From positions 1 through 19,622 of the forward strand of contig JAZOOQ010000091.1 of the NCBI GenBank assembly GCA_045655105.1: 19,622 nt of DNA. The letters run 5' to 3'. The position numbers and the translations under genes are program-made. The notes beneath the pieces are model-generated. The model ran no database searches. It was not told the origin of the DNA and was given only the letters and a program-made list of their open reading frames with translations. This stretch comes from RGIG4140 sp045655105. Its GTDB lineage: Bacteria; Pseudomonadota; Alphaproteobacteria; CAAHEQ01; UBA3637. This document shows positions 7,201 to 15,279 of the stretch, in pieces; positions within the stretch are counted from its first letter, which is position 1; every line of letters starts with the position of its first letter.

Positions 7201-8337
7201 TTTAAACAATTCCAAAGCCATACGTTTTGGCAAACCACATTGATGCAACATCAATTCTGGACCAACAGTAATAACAGAACGACCAGAATAGTCCACACGT
7301 TTACCGAGCAAGTTTTGACGGAAACGACCTTGTTTACCTTTAAGCATATCAGCTAAAGATTTGAGTGGGCGTTTGTTAATACCTGCAACAGCTCTACCTC
7401 TTCTACCGTTATCAAACAATGCATCAACAGCTTCTTGAAGCATACGTTTTTCATTGCGGATAATAATTTCAGGAGCGCGCAATTCTAACAATCTTTTCAA
7501 ACGATTATTTCTGTTAATAACACGGCGATATAAATCATTTAAATCTGATGTTGCAAAACGGCCACCATCTAATGGAACTAATGGACGCAATTCAGGTGGA
7601 ATAACTGGTAAAACATCCAAAACCATCCATTCTGGACGAGAACCTGATTCTAAAAAGGCTTCAACAAGTTTCAATTTTTTAACGATTTTTTTGCGTTTCA
7701 TGTCACTTGTTGTGCCAATTAAATCTGCACGTAAATTTGCAGCTTCTGCAGCTAAATCAATTTGAGAAAGCATTTCTTTAATTGCTTCAGCACCAATACC
7801 AACACGGAAAGAATCTTCACCGTATTCTTCTAAAGCTGCTTGATATTGTTCTTCGTTTAATAAATCATGCAATTTTAATGATGTTAAACCTGGTTCAATA
7901 ACAATATATTTTTCAAAATATAAAACTGCTTCCAAATTTTTAAGCATCATATCAAGCAATGTGCCAATACGACTTGGAAGAGATTTTAAAAACCAAATAT
8001 GTGTAACTGGGCAAGCTAATTCAATATGTCCCATTCTTTCACGACGAACTTTTGAAAGAGTAACTTCAACACCGCACTTTTCACAAGTAATACCGCGATA
8101 TTTCATTCTTTTATATTTACCGCACAAACATTCATAATCCTTCACAGGACCGAAAATTTTAGCGCAAAACAAACCATCTTTTTCTGGTTTAAATGTGCGA
8201 TAGTTAATTGTTTCAGGGCGAGTTACTTCACCAAAAGACCATGCTCTAATTTTTTCAGGTGATGCAATGGAAATCCGGATATCATCAAAAGACTGTGGTG
8301 ATGCAACTTGTCCAAAAGTAGAAATTAAATCATTCAT
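4210..8337 (-). CDS. rpoC: DNA-directed RNA polymerase subunit beta'
   Basis: The 1375-aa beta' subunit forms the RNA polymerase catalytic centre with beta. The N-terminal zinc ribbon has all four cysteines at C70, C72, C85 and C88. The catalytic NADFDGDQM motif is at 459-467, with three Mg-binding Asp at 461, 463 and 465. The second zinc site is visible (DDCGT, then CEAENGICACC). The bridge helix/trigger loop region is intact (GEPGTQLTMRTFHIGG). It is followed by a beta-rich insert of the SI3 type found in Proteobacteria. The length is normal. The start is fixed by AGAGG 8 nt upstream. It follows rpoB after 59 bp containing a hairpin without a T-run, so it is co-transcribed. It is the last gene of the operon. 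Confidence 0.98.
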   Translation of the reverse strand: MNDLISTFGQVASPQSFDDIRISIASPEKIRAWSFGEVTRPETINYRTFKPEKDGLFCAKIFGPVKDYECLCGKYKRMKYRGITCEKCGVEVTLSKVRRERMGHIELACPVTHIWFLKSLPSRIGTLLDMMLKNLEAVLYFEKYIVIEPGLTSLKLHDLLNEEQYQAALEEYGEDSFRVGIGAEAIKEMLSQIDLAAEAANLRADLIGTTSDMKRKKIVKKLKLVEAFLESGSRPEWMVLDVLPVIPPELRPLVPLDGGRFATSDLNDLYRRVINRNNRLKRLLELRAPEIIIRNEKRMLQEAVDALFDNGRRGRAVAGINKRPLKSLADMLKGKQGRFRQNLLGKRVDYSGRSVITVGPELMLHQCGLPKRMALELFKPFIYSKLEQRGLASTIKAAKKMVEKEKPEVWDILSEVIREHPVLLNRAPTLHRLGIQAFEPVLIEGKAIQLHPLVCTAFNADFDGDQMAVHVPLSTEAQLEARVLMMSTNNILSPASGKPIIVPTQDIILGLYYLSMQRDGEKGEGMVFADPQEIEHALFEKQVSLHAKIKVRLTIMEDDGQKRTRIVETTPGRVKLASILPDNSKIPFSLMNRLIRKKEVSDIIDAVYRYCGQKETCIFADRVMGLGYRQAALSGISFGKDDLIVPAEKKTLLEETKQKTAEYERQYQDGLITRLEKYNKVVDSWASCTDAIADAMMKEISKTEVGKPVNSVYMMAHSGARGSAAQMRQLAGMRGLMAKPSGEIIETPITSNFKEGLTVMEYFNSTHGARKGLADTALKTANSGYLTRRLVDVAQDAIITMDDCGTDNGITIQPIIEGGDVIATTGERILGRTAAEDIINPETGEVIVPKNKLIDEVDVEKIDSVGVESVRIRSVLTCEAENGICACCYGRDLSRGTPVNLGEVVGIIAAQSIGEPGTQLTMRTFHIGGAAQRGAEQSSIDVGFDAKVRISNCNIITDSKGDKIVLARNCEVSLLDANNREKARHKLPYGARLLVENGDKVTKGSRIADWDPYTMPIIVDKSGTVRFEDLVEGETVREVVDDATGLTSKVVMRPATSKVERKPHLVLLDDKGEIFKFGNGMEARYYLPVDAVVSVSNGQKVQIGDVLARLPRESTKTRDITGGLPRVAELFEARCPKDAAIIAEIDGRIEYGVDFKTKRRVMIVGEDGETTREYLIPKGRSIAVHEGDIVRKGDMIVEGSLDPHDILRVMGVEALAHYLIKEVQAVYRLQGVKINDKHIEVIVRQMMQRLEVIDAGDTTLLTGEQVDKEILQAENEKTLKMNGRPAVAAPVLLGITKASLQTSSFISAASFQETTRVLTEAATAGRRDKLAGLKENVIVGRLIPAGTGAQMQRLRKIAAQRDKDILEAQKETTVS

Positions 8338-8365
8338 CTGTTTTACCTCTTTTATTTTATTGAGC

Positions 8366-8389
8366 GGGAAGAGGGTTAACCCCCTTCCC
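8366..8389 (-). other. Hairpin in the rpoB-rpoC gap
   Basis: GGGAAG and CTTCCC, then GGG and CCC, pair around a TTAA loop. The one imperfect position is a G-U wobble only if the RNA is read from the minus strand, which fits the operon direction. There is no T-run, so it is more likely an mRNA stability or processing element than a terminator. Confidence 0.6.
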
Positions 8390-8396
8390 TATGAAA

Positions 8397-11300
8397 TTAT
8401 TTATCGTTTTGGTTTAATTCAACATCCAAGCCTAAAGAACGCATTTCTTTAACGAGAACGTTAAATGATTCAGGAATACCTGCTTCAAAATTATTATCGC
8501 CTCTGATAATTGTTTCATAAGCCTTAATACGACCAGAAACGTCATCAGACTTGATTGTAAGCATTTCTTGCAATGTATAGGCAGCCCCATAAGCTTCCAA
8601 TGCCCACACTTCCATTTCACCAAATCTTTGACCACCGAATTGGGCTTTACCACCAAGAGGTTGTTGTGTAACCAAGCTGTATGGCCCAATGGAACGAGCG
8701 TGAATCTTTTCATCAACCAAGTGGTGCAATTTTAACATATACATGTAACCAATTGTAACCTTGCGATCAAATGGTTCACCTGTTAAACCATCATATAAAG
8801 TAACTTGACCTGATGGGTTTAATCCAGCCATTGTTAACATATTACTAATGTCATCTTGATGAGCACCATCAAAAACTGGAGTCGCAATTGGAACACCCTT
8901 CTTGAGGTTTTCACTCATTAAGAGTAATGCTGTATCGTCCATTTGGTCGATCTTATTGTTATATTCACGATCGCCATAAACTTCTTTTAATTTAGCGCGC
9001 AAATCTTCAACTTTTGCATGTTGTGCTTTTACTTCATCAACAACAGCACCGATTTGACGACCTAATTCACGACAAGCATAACCCAAGTGTGTTTCTAAAA
9101 TTTGGCCCACGTTCATACGAGATGGCACACCAAGTGGATTTAAAACGATATCCATTGGACGACCTTCTTCTGTGTATGGCATATCTTCGATTGGTAACAC
9201 ACGAGAGACCACACCTTTGTTTCCGTGACGTCCAGACATTTTATCACCTGGTTGCAATTTACGTTTTGTAGCGATAAAGACTTTAACTTTCTTCAATTCG
9301 CCAGCCATCATTTCATCGCCACGTTGCAATTTTTCGACACGGTTTTCAAATTTTTCTTGCAATTCTTTTTCAGCTTGATTGAGTGTTTCAATCAATTCTT
9401 CAACTTGAGTCATTGCTGTATCATCAGCAATACTGATGCGACGCAAATTATAGTTTGCAACATCTTTCAAGTTTTCTTCTGTTAAAACTGTGCCTGATTT
9501 AAAGCCTTCAGCTTTAGCAACTTTTTGACCAATTAAAATTGAACGGATACGATCATAGAATGATTTTTGCAAAATTGCTTTTTCATCATCTCTATCTTTT
9601 GCCAAACGACTAATTTCAGCTTGTTCAATTGCCAAAGCGCGTTCATCTTTTTCAATACCTCTACGAGTAAAGACACGAACATCAATAACTGTTCCAAAAA
9701 CTCCAGGAGGAACTCGCAATGAAGAATCTCTAACATCAGCAGCTTTTTCACCGAAAATAGTGCGCAACAATTTTTCTTCTGGTGTCATAATTGTTTCGCC
9801 TTTTGGTGTTACTTTACCAACTAAGATATCTCCAGCTTTAACTTCAGCACCAATATAAACAATACCTGTTTCATCAAGGTTCTTTAAACCTTCTTCACCA
9901 ACGTTTGGAATATCACGAGTGATTTCTTCTTGTCCTAATTTTGTATCACGAGCAACAACTTCAAATTCTTCTAAGTGAATAGAAGTAAAGACGTCATCAC
10001 GAGCGATTCTTTCAGAAATCAAAATAGAGTCTTCGTAGTTGTAACCATTCCATGGCATAAAGGCAACAAAAACGTTTCTTCCTAATGCTAATTCACCCAA
10101 TTGTGTACAAGGACCATCAGCAATAATATCACCTTTACGAACAATTTCACCTGTTTTAACAAGTGGTTGTTGTGTCATACATGTTCCTTGGTTTGAACGT
10201 TGGAATTTTGCTAATGTATAAATATCAACACCTGCACTTGTTGTTGTTAATTCATCTGTTGCTTGAATAACAATACGAGAAGAATCAACTTGTGTTACAA
10301 CACCTGAACGTTTTGCAGTGATAGCTGCTTTTGAATCTTTAGCAACAACAGCTTCCATTCCAGTTCCAACAAGAGGAGCTTCCACTTTTAATAATGGCAC
10401 ACCTTGTTTTTGCATGTTTGAACCCATCAAAGCACGGTTAGCGTCATCATTTTCTAAGAATGGAATAAGAGAAGCTGCAACGGAAACAACTTGTTTTGGT
10501 GAAACGTCAATCATATCGATTTCGCTTGGTTTTGCTTGCAAAACTTCACCAGCTCTACGAGCGGTAACAAATTCTTCTAAAAATTCACCTTTATCATTCA
10601 ATTTAGCATTGGCTTGAGCAATTGTATATTTTGCTTCTTCCATTGCTGATAAATAAACAACATCAGATGAAACTTTTCCATCAACAACTTTACGATATGG
10701 ACTTTCAATAAATCCGTATTTGTTTACTTTTGCATAGCTTGCCAAAGAGTTAATCAACCCGATGTTTTGACCTTCAGGAGATTCAATTGGACAAATACGA
10801 CCATAGTGTGTTGGATGAACGTCACGAACTTCCATACCAGCTCTATCACGTGTTAAACCACCAGGACCTAATGCTGATAAACGGCGTTTATGCGTGATTT
10901 CTGATAATGGGTTGTTTTGATCCATAAATTGAGATAATTGTGATGAAGCAAAGAATTCACGAACAGCTGCTGAAAGTGGTTTTGCATTAATTAAATCATA
11001 TGGCATAACAGAATCAATTTCGCTAGATGTCATGCGTTCACGAATCATTCTTTCCATACGAAGTAAACCAAGACGATATTGGTTTTCCATCAATTCACCA
11101 ACAGAACGAACACGACGGTTACCAAGGTTATCAATATCATCAACTTGACCTTTACCGTCTTTTAATTCAACAAGAGTTTTTAAAATTCTTAAAATATCAT
11201 CTTTTCTTAAAACGCGAACAGAATCAGGAACTTCTTCAGTGTCAATTCCCAATCTTAAGTTCATTTTAACACGACCAACAGATGATAAGTCATATCTTTC

Positions 11301-12563
11301 TAAATCAAAGAACATGCTGCGGAATAAAGCATCAGCTGTTTCAACAACTGGTAATTCCCCTGGACGCATGATTTTATAAATATCAATCAATGCTTCTTCA
11401 CGTGTTGTATTTTTATCTGCAACTAACGTATTGCGAATATATGGTCCAACATTTACGTAATCAATGTGCAAAACAGGAATTTCTTTGATTTTCAATTCAT
11501 TAATTTTTGCAACATCATCTTCTGTGATTTCATCACCGGCTTCCATAACAACTTCACCAGTTTTTTCATCAACAAAATCAACGGCAACAAAACGACCGTG
11601 CAACTCAGAAGCTGGAACAATATATTCTTCTAAACCTTCTCTTTGAAGCTTGTTTGCTTTACCCAAATTAAGTTTTTCACCAGCTTTCATTAAAACTTCG
11701 CCAGTTTTAGCATCAATCAAATCGTGTGTTAATTTAACACCTTTCATTTGAGCAGGAACAAAAGCTGTTTTCCAACCTTTTTTATCTTTTTTAAATAATG
11801 TGGTTTCATAGAAATAATTTAAAATTTCTTCTTTACCCATACCAAACACTTCATCTGAAGAAAGTTCAACACCTTGAGCACGTTGAGCTTCAGTGTCTGC
11901 GCTATCTAATGCATAAAGAAGAGAGGAAACCGGCAATTTACGACGGCGGTCAATACGAACATAAAGTAAATCTTTTGCATCAAATTCAAAATCAATCCAA
12001 GAACCTCTGTATGGAATGATACGAGCAGCAAATAAATATTTTCCTGATGAATGAGTTTCACCATTGTCATGATCAAAGAAAACACCTGGTGAACGATGCA
12101 TTTGAGAAACAACTACACGTTCCGTTCCATTAACGATAAATGTTCCTTTTTCTGTCATTAATGGCAAATCACCCATATAAACATCTTGTTCTTTAATATC
12201 ACGAATTGAACGAGCACCAGTAACAGCATCAACATCCCAAACAACCAATCTTAATGTTGCTCGAACAGGAGCTGAAAATGTTAAACTACGTTTTAAACAT
12301 TCATCAACATCAAACTTAGGCGCATCTAACTCATACTTGATAAACTCCAAATCTCCACGACCACCAAAATCATGAATTGGAAAAACTGATTTAAAAACTT
12401 CTTGCAAGCCCGTATTTGTTCTCTTATCAACAGGAACACCCCATTGTAAAAATTCTTTATAAGAACTTGTTTGAACATCAATAAGATTTGGCATTTCAAC
12501 AACAGCCTCAATCTTACCAAAATTCTTACGAACTCTTCTACGATTGATTTCGGATTTTATCAT
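8397..12563 (-). CDS. rpoB: DNA-directed RNA polymerase subunit beta
   Basis: The 1388-aa beta subunit is full length for Alphaproteobacteria. The rifampicin-binding cluster is at about 540-570 and is wild type at the main resistance positions: D548, H558 and S563 correspond to E. coli D516, H526 and S531. So rifampicin sensitivity is expected from target sequence alone. The block THYGRICPIESPEGQNIGL and the C-terminal motifs GDKMSGRHGNKGVVSR and GGKAQFGGQRFGEMEVWALE are intact. An insert with two related units carrying D(A/E)KTGEV (285-290 and 332-338) fits the alphaproteobacterial beta lineage insert. The ribosome site is GGGG about 10 nt before ATG. The gene follows rplL after 292 bp that holds an attenuator-like signal. 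Confidence 0.98.
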   Translation of the reverse strand: MIKSEINRRRVRKNFGKIEAVVEMPNLIDVQTSSYKEFLQWGVPVDKRTNTGLQEVFKSVFPIHDFGGRGDLEFIKYELDAPKFDVDECLKRSLTFSAPVRATLRLVVWDVDAVTGARSIRDIKEQDVYMGDLPLMTEKGTFIVNGTERVVVSQMHRSPGVFFDHDNGETHSSGKYLFAARIIPYRGSWIDFEFDAKDLLYVRIDRRRKLPVSSLLYALDSADTEAQRAQGVELSSDEVFGMGKEEILNYFYETTLFKKDKKGWKTAFVPAQMKGVKLTHDLIDAKTGEVLMKAGEKLNLGKANKLQREGLEEYIVPASELHGRFVAVDFVDEKTGEVVMEAGDEITEDDVAKINELKIKEIPVLHIDYVNVGPYIRNTLVADKNTTREEALIDIYKIMRPGELPVVETADALFRSMFFDLERYDLSSVGRVKMNLRLGIDTEEVPDSVRVLRKDDILRILKTLVELKDGKGQVDDIDNLGNRRVRSVGELMENQYRLGLLRMERMIRERMTSSEIDSVMPYDLINAKPLSAAVREFFASSQLSQFMDQNNPLSEITHKRRLSALGPGGLTRDRAGMEVRDVHPTHYGRICPIESPEGQNIGLINSLASYAKVNKYGFIESPYRKVVDGKVSSDVVYLSAMEEAKYTIAQANAKLNDKGEFLEEFVTARRAGEVLQAKPSEIDMIDVSPKQVVSVAASLIPFLENDDANRALMGSNMQKQGVPLLKVEAPLVGTGMEAVVAKDSKAAITAKRSGVVTQVDSSRIVIQATDELTTTSAGVDIYTLAKFQRSNQGTCMTQQPLVKTGEIVRKGDIIADGPCTQLGELALGRNVFVAFMPWNGYNYEDSILISERIARDDVFTSIHLEEFEVVARDTKLGQEEITRDIPNVGEEGLKNLDETGIVYIGAEVKAGDILVGKVTPKGETIMTPEEKLLRTIFGEKAADVRDSSLRVPPGVFGTVIDVRVFTRRGIEKDERALAIEQAEISRLAKDRDDEKAILQKSFYDRIRSILIGQKVAKAEGFKSGTVLTEENLKDVANYNLRRISIADDTAMTQVEELIETLNQAEKELQEKFENRVEKLQRGDEMMAGELKKVKVFIATKRKLQPGDKMSGRHGNKGVVSRVLPIEDMPYTEEGRPMDIVLNPLGVPSRMNVGQILETHLGYACRELGRQIGAVVDEVKAQHAKVEDLRAKLKEVYGDREYNNKIDQMDDTALLLMSENLKKGVPIATPVFDGAHQDDISNMLTMAGLNPSGQVTLYDGLTGEPFDRKVTIGYMYMLKLHHLVDEKIHARSIGPYSLVTQQPLGGKAQFGGQRFGEMEVWALEAYGAAYTLQEMLTIKSDDVSGRIKAYETIIRGDNNFEAGIPESFNVLVKEMRSLGLDVELNQNDK

Positions 12564-12596
12564 GTGTACTTTTCCCCATTATCTAATATAAACTTT

Positions 12597-12613
12597 CCGA
12601 TTAACAGAATCGG
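12597..12613 (-). other. Small hairpin in the rpoB leader
   Basis: CCGATT (12597-12602) and AATCGG (12608-12613) pair around a 5-nt loop about 34 nt upstream of the rpoB start. It lacks a T-run and leaves the ribosome site free. Confidence 0.5.
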
Positions 12614-12674
12614 AACCGATCTACTCAAGACCTGTCCATTTTATAATCAAAACAATTCAAACCCATAAAATCAG

Positions 12675-12709
12675 AAAAAAGGCTCAGGCAATTAATCATA
12701 TTGCCAGCC
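12675..12709 (-). terminator. Attenuator-like terminator between rplL and rpoB
   Basis: GGCAAT (12687-12692) pairs with ATTGCC (12700-12705). A bulge of two bases leads to four more pairs (12681-12684 with 12706-12709). On the minus strand six T follow (12675-12680). In E. coli partial termination between rplL and rpoB lowers polymerase output relative to ribosomal proteins. Position and shape suggest the same role here. It cannot be a full stop, since rpoB has no other clear promoter in the gap. Confidence 0.7.
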
Positions 12710-12798
12710 CCTTTAATTGTTGTTTTTATAAGTTTTTTTTCGTTTTTTTTCATAAAATTGACAGGTCCTAAGTTAATGTACGCCTTTTGACTTCAAGA

Positions 12799-12830
12799 GG
12801 GTCGACGCCGATTTTCATCTAGCGCGACCC
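12799..12830 (-). other. Bulged hairpin just after rplL, possible RNA processing site
   Basis: GGGTCG (12799-12804) pairs with CGACCC (12825-12830), and after one bulged A, CGC pairs with GCG, giving nine GC-rich pairs. There is no T-run on the minus strand. It begins 26 nt past the rplL stop. E. coli has an RNase III cleavage site in this gap, so a processing role is plausible but inferred. Confidence 0.5.
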
Positions 12831-12855
12831 ACTTTTTGTCTGGTTAAAGTTTAAA

Positions 12856-13224
12856 TTATTTTAATTCAACTTTAGCACCGGCAGCTTCTAATTGCTTTTT
12901 GATTTTTTCAGCTTCGTCTTTAGAAACGCCTTTTTTGAGTTCTTTTGGAGCACCTTCAACTAAGTCTTTAGCTTCTTTCAAGCCTAAACCTGTGATTGTA
13001 CGAACTTCTTTAATAGCATTAATTTTGTTTGCACCGCCATCAACCAAAATTACATCGAATTCTGTTTTTTCTTCAGCGGCAGCAGCACCAGCGCCAGCAG
13101 CAGCAACTGCAACAGGAGCAGCAGCTGAAACGCCCCATTTTTCTTCTAACATTTTTGATAATTCAGCAGCTTCCAAAATTGTTAAAGCTGATAATTCATC
13201 TACAATTTTATTCAAATCAGTCAT
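12856..13224 (-). CDS. rplL: 50S ribosomal protein L7/L12
   Basis: The 122-aa stalk protein recruits translation factors to the ribosome. It has the N-terminal dimerisation domain (1-30), an Ala-rich hinge (about 34-50) and the conserved C-terminal domain (EKTEFDVILVDGGANKINAIK, then GLGLKEAKDLVEGAPK), ending in AGAKVELK. An ATG four codons upstream would extend the frame, but its bases (ATGGAG) form the ribosome site at proper distance from the ATG at 13224, so the shorter form is chosen. It follows rplJ after about 71 bp containing a small ATGTGT/ACACAT hairpin (13251-13266). Confidence 0.97.
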   Translation of the reverse strand: MTDLNKIVDELSALTILEAAELSKMLEEKWGVSAAAPVAVAAAGAGAAAAEEKTEFDVILVDGGANKINAIKEVRTITGLGLKEAKDLVEGAPKELKKGVSKDEAEKIKKQLEAAGAKVELK

Positions 13225-13250
13225 TTTATACTCCATAAATATTTTTTAAA

Positions 13251-13266
13251 ATGTGTTTCTACACAT
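13251..13266 (-). other. Small hairpin in the rplJ-rplL gap
   Basis: ATGTGT and ACACAT pair perfectly around a 4-nt loop, with a short T-run on the minus strand. It is too weak to be a strong terminator and may mark a processing point or shape translation of rplL. Confidence 0.4.
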
Positions 13267-13295
13267 ATTGAATTTGTTTAACAGGTTGACAGGAA

Positions 13296-13784
13296 TTAAG
13301 CAGCAGCTTCTTCTTTTTCTGAATAAGCTTTTGTAACCCGAGCCAATTGACCAGCAGGTGCCTGCAAAAGGCCAACCAATTTGCCGCGAAGTTCGTCCAA
13401 AGAAGGAAGAGATGCCAAAGATTCTACCATCTTAACATCGATCTTTTCTCCGTTCATAACCCCACCGACAACTTCAAAGCGATCATTGTTTTTAGCCAAT
13501 TTAACAACAGCTTTAGCAGCTGAGATTGGATCTTCAGAATATGCCAAAGCAGTTGGACCGACCATTAAATCAGAGATTGCTTCACAGGGAGTTCCTGCCA
13601 GAGCCAATTTTGTCAAACGATTTTTTGTTACACGATAGTTGGCACCGTCTGCACGAACGTTATTGCGCAATTCTGTTGTTTCTGCCATTGTAATCCCTTT
13701 GTTTAAGGCAACAACAACGAGAGCAGCTTTGCTAAAAACGTCTTTCAATTCGGAAATCAACTGTTGTTTCTCTTCACGTTTCAC
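13296..13784 (-). CDS. rplJ: 50S ribosomal protein L10
   Basis: The 162-aa protein forms the base of the ribosomal stalk. The N-terminal rRNA-binding domain (1-100) contains the family pattern KGITMAETTELRN and YRVTKNRL. The C-terminal helix that holds L12 dimers ends in YSEKEEAAA. The start codon is GTG, supported by GGAG 8 nt upstream. No better ATG is nearby. The gene follows a long structured leader where L10 (with L12) would be expected to bind and repress its own translation. Confidence 0.97.
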   Translation of the reverse strand: MKREEKQQLISELKDVFSKAALVVVALNKGITMAETTELRNNVRADGANYRVTKNRLTKLALAGTPCEAISDLMVGPTALAYSEDPISAAKAVVKLAKNNDRFEVVGGVMNGEKIDVKMVESLASLPSLDELRGKLVGLLQAPAGQLARVTKAYSEKEEAAA

Positions 13785-13842
13785 TTTCTTGTCTCCGTGT
13801 ATTAAAAAATAAAAGTTTCCTTTTACTTTTTGTTTAAACCAA

Positions 13843-13996
13843 GAGTTTTTGAAACATCAAAAACTCCACTCTTATCCTGTCCAGAAACATTCCTCTTTTA
13901 TTCCCAATGGAACAACTGATTTCGTTTTCTGTCTGTGCCGGTGAAATGCTTCTCTTTAATTTTATCCCGTGATAAAAACCGACAGTCTTGGACAGG
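13843..13996 (-). promoter_or_regulatory. L10 autoregulatory leader (inferred)
   Basis: Between rplA and rplJ lie 248 untranslated bases. A helix CCTGTCC/GGACAGG (13990-13996 with 13876-13882 on the plus strand) closes a domain of about 121 nt. Inside are a CTGTC/GACAG pairing (13929-13933 with 13981-13985), a perfect TTTTATC/GATAAAA hairpin (13960-13977) and a TTCC/GGAA hairpin. Downstream, nearer the start codon, stands a perfect 10-bp hairpin with a 4-nt loop (13843-13866). Location and layout match the known L10 leader family. I could not verify its kink-turn. Confidence 0.65.
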
Positions 13997-13999
13997 TTT

Positions 14000-14030
14000 G
14001 TCGCCCCTCTTATCGAAGGGCGACTTTTTT
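14000..14030 (+). terminator. Intrinsic terminator shape facing against the operon
   Basis: GTCGCCC (14000-14006) pairs with GGGCGAC (14018-14024), and a T-run follows only on the plus strand (14025-14030). On the operon strand the order is A-run then hairpin, with no T-run after it. So it would stop antisense transcripts before they enter rplA, or serve as a plain mRNA 3'-end hairpin after rplA. Confidence 0.6.
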
Positions 14031-14032
14031 AA

Positions 14033-14722
14033 TTATGCAACACTTGTTACTGTAACTTTAACACCAACACCTTGTGTTGTGCTTAAAGCAACTTGTTTCA
14101 AGTATACACCTTTTGATGAAGCTGGTTTTAATGCAACCAAAGCTTTCACAAAAGCAGCAGCGTTTTCTTGAATTTTTTCAGCATCAAAACTGACTTTACC
14201 AATACCTGCATGAACAATACCGGCTGAATCAACACGGAATTGAACTTGACCAGCTTTAGCTGCTTTAACAGCTTCTGTTACATCCATTGTAACAGTGCCG
14301 AGTTTTGGGTTTGGCATCAAGCCTTTTGGCCCTAAAATTTTTCCTAAACGACCAACAACACCCATCATATCTGGAGTTGCAATTAAACGTTGGAAATTAA
14401 TTTTACCAGCCATAATATCTTGCATTAAATCTTCGTCACCAACGATATCAGCCCCAGCTTTTTTGGCTTCTTCAGCTTTTGGGCCTTTTGCGAAAACAGC
14501 AACAGATAATGTTTTACCTGTACCATTTGGCAAAGAAACAGCGCCTCTAATCATTTGATCAGATTGACGAGGATCAACACCTAAACTAACTGCAATATCA
14601 ACTGTTTCATCAAATTTTGCTGTAGCATTTTCTTTGATGAGTTTAACAGCATCTTGAATATCATAGACTTTTGAAGTATCAACAGCTTCGTAAGTTTTTC
14701 TTAATCTTTTACCATATTTCAT
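14033..14722 (-). CDS. rplA: 50S ribosomal protein L1
   Basis: The 229-aa protein binds the L1 stalk of 23S rRNA and usually represses translation of the rplK-rplA mRNA. The family blocks are intact: RGAVSLPNGTGKT near 59-71, LGKILGPKGLMPNPK near 126-140, then GTVTMDV and VQFRVDSAGIVHAGIGK. The ribosome site GGAG overlaps the stop of rplK and the gap is 4 bp, so the two genes are translated as a coupled pair. Confidence 0.98.
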   Translation of the reverse strand: MKYGKRLRKTYEAVDTSKVYDIQDAVKLIKENATAKFDETVDIAVSLGVDPRQSDQMIRGAVSLPNGTGKTLSVAVFAKGPKAEEAKKAGADIVGDEDLMQDIMAGKINFQRLIATPDMMGVVGRLGKILGPKGLMPNPKLGTVTMDVTEAVKAAKAGQVQFRVDSAGIVHAGIGKVSFDAEKIQENAAAFVKALVALKPASSKGVYLKQVALSTTQGVGVKVTVTSVA

Positions 14723-14726
14723 GCGC

Positions 14727-15155
14727 TTACTCCACTACTTCAATACCCATAGAACGAGCTTGACCTGCAACCATATCCATAGCAGCTTCAACTGTGTGAC
14801 AGTTCATATCTGGCATTTTTTCTGTTGCGATTTGTTTAACTTGTTCTTTTGTGATTTTTGCAACTTTTTTACGACCTGGTTCTTTTGATGCACTCTTAAC
14901 ATTAGCAGCTTTTTTAATTAAATAGCTAACTGGAGGCAATTTTGTGACGAACGAAAATGTTCTATCAGCATAAGCCGTAATAATAACAGGAATTGGTGTT
15001 CCTGGTTCCATTTTTTGAGTTTTTGCATTAAATGCTTTACAAAACTCCATAATATTCAAACCACGTTGACCTAAAGCAGGACCAACTGGTGGTGAAGGAT
15101 TTGCTTTACCAGCTTCAATTTGAAGTTTAATAAAGCCAATTACTTTTTTTGCCAT
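14727..15155 (-). CDS. rplK: 50S ribosomal protein L11
   Basis: The 142-aa protein forms the GTPase-associated centre with 23S rRNA and is the thiostrepton-site protein. The N-terminal domain has PSPPVGPALGQRGLNIMEFC (21-40), with the conserved prolines that contact thiostrepton. The C-terminal rRNA-binding domain ends in ARSMGIEVVE. Ribosome site AGAGG lies 6 nt before ATG. It heads the rplK-rplA pair behind a leader hairpin and after a terminator-like signal that follows nusG. Confidence 0.98.
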   Translation of the reverse strand: MAKKVIGFIKLQIEAGKANPSPPVGPALGQRGLNIMEFCKAFNAKTQKMEPGTPIPVIITAYADRTFSFVTKLPPVSYLIKKAANVKSASKEPGRKKVAKITKEQVKQIATEKMPDMNCHTVEAAMDMVAGQARSMGIEVVE

Positions 15156-15198
15156 TTTTAACCTCTAAAAATATAACTCAATCCAGTTTTTAAAGTTT

Positions 15199-15225
15199 GT
15201 GGTGCGATAATGGCCTATCTACCAC
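15199..15225 (-). promoter_or_regulatory. Leader hairpin upstream of rplK, possible L1-binding site
   Basis: GTGGT pairs with ACCAC (15199-15203 with 15221-15225), and GATA with TATC inside, with small asymmetric bulges. It lies 44 nt before rplK. L1 is known to bind its mRNA upstream of rplK in several bacteria. That this hairpin is the site is inference. Confidence 0.4.
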
Positions 15226-15228
15226 GAT

Positions 15229-15264
15229 AAAAAAGGAAATACGGATTGATTTTATTTCCTTTTT
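15229..15264 (-). terminator. Terminator/attenuator between nusG and rplK
   Basis: A perfect 12-bp stem, positions 15230-15241 with 15253-15264, has an 11-nt loop. On the minus strand the second arm ends in a run of six T. It is AU-rich, so read-through is likely. It would lower or separate transcription of the ribosomal protein genes from secE-nusG. Confidence 0.65.
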
Positions 15265-15279
15265 ATTCTTTTAAAAGCC

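Noticed and set aside
8939..12112. Rifampicin resistance changes in RpoB
   Set aside because: The residues matching E. coli D516, H526 and S531 are unchanged.
5126..12520. Many 60-120-aa frames inside rpoC and rpoB on both strands
   Set aside because: They are shadow frames of two intact conserved genes.
13225..13236. Upstream ATG for rplL
   Set aside because: Its bases form the ribosome site of the true start, and L7/L12 proteins normally begin MTDLNKIVDELS-like.
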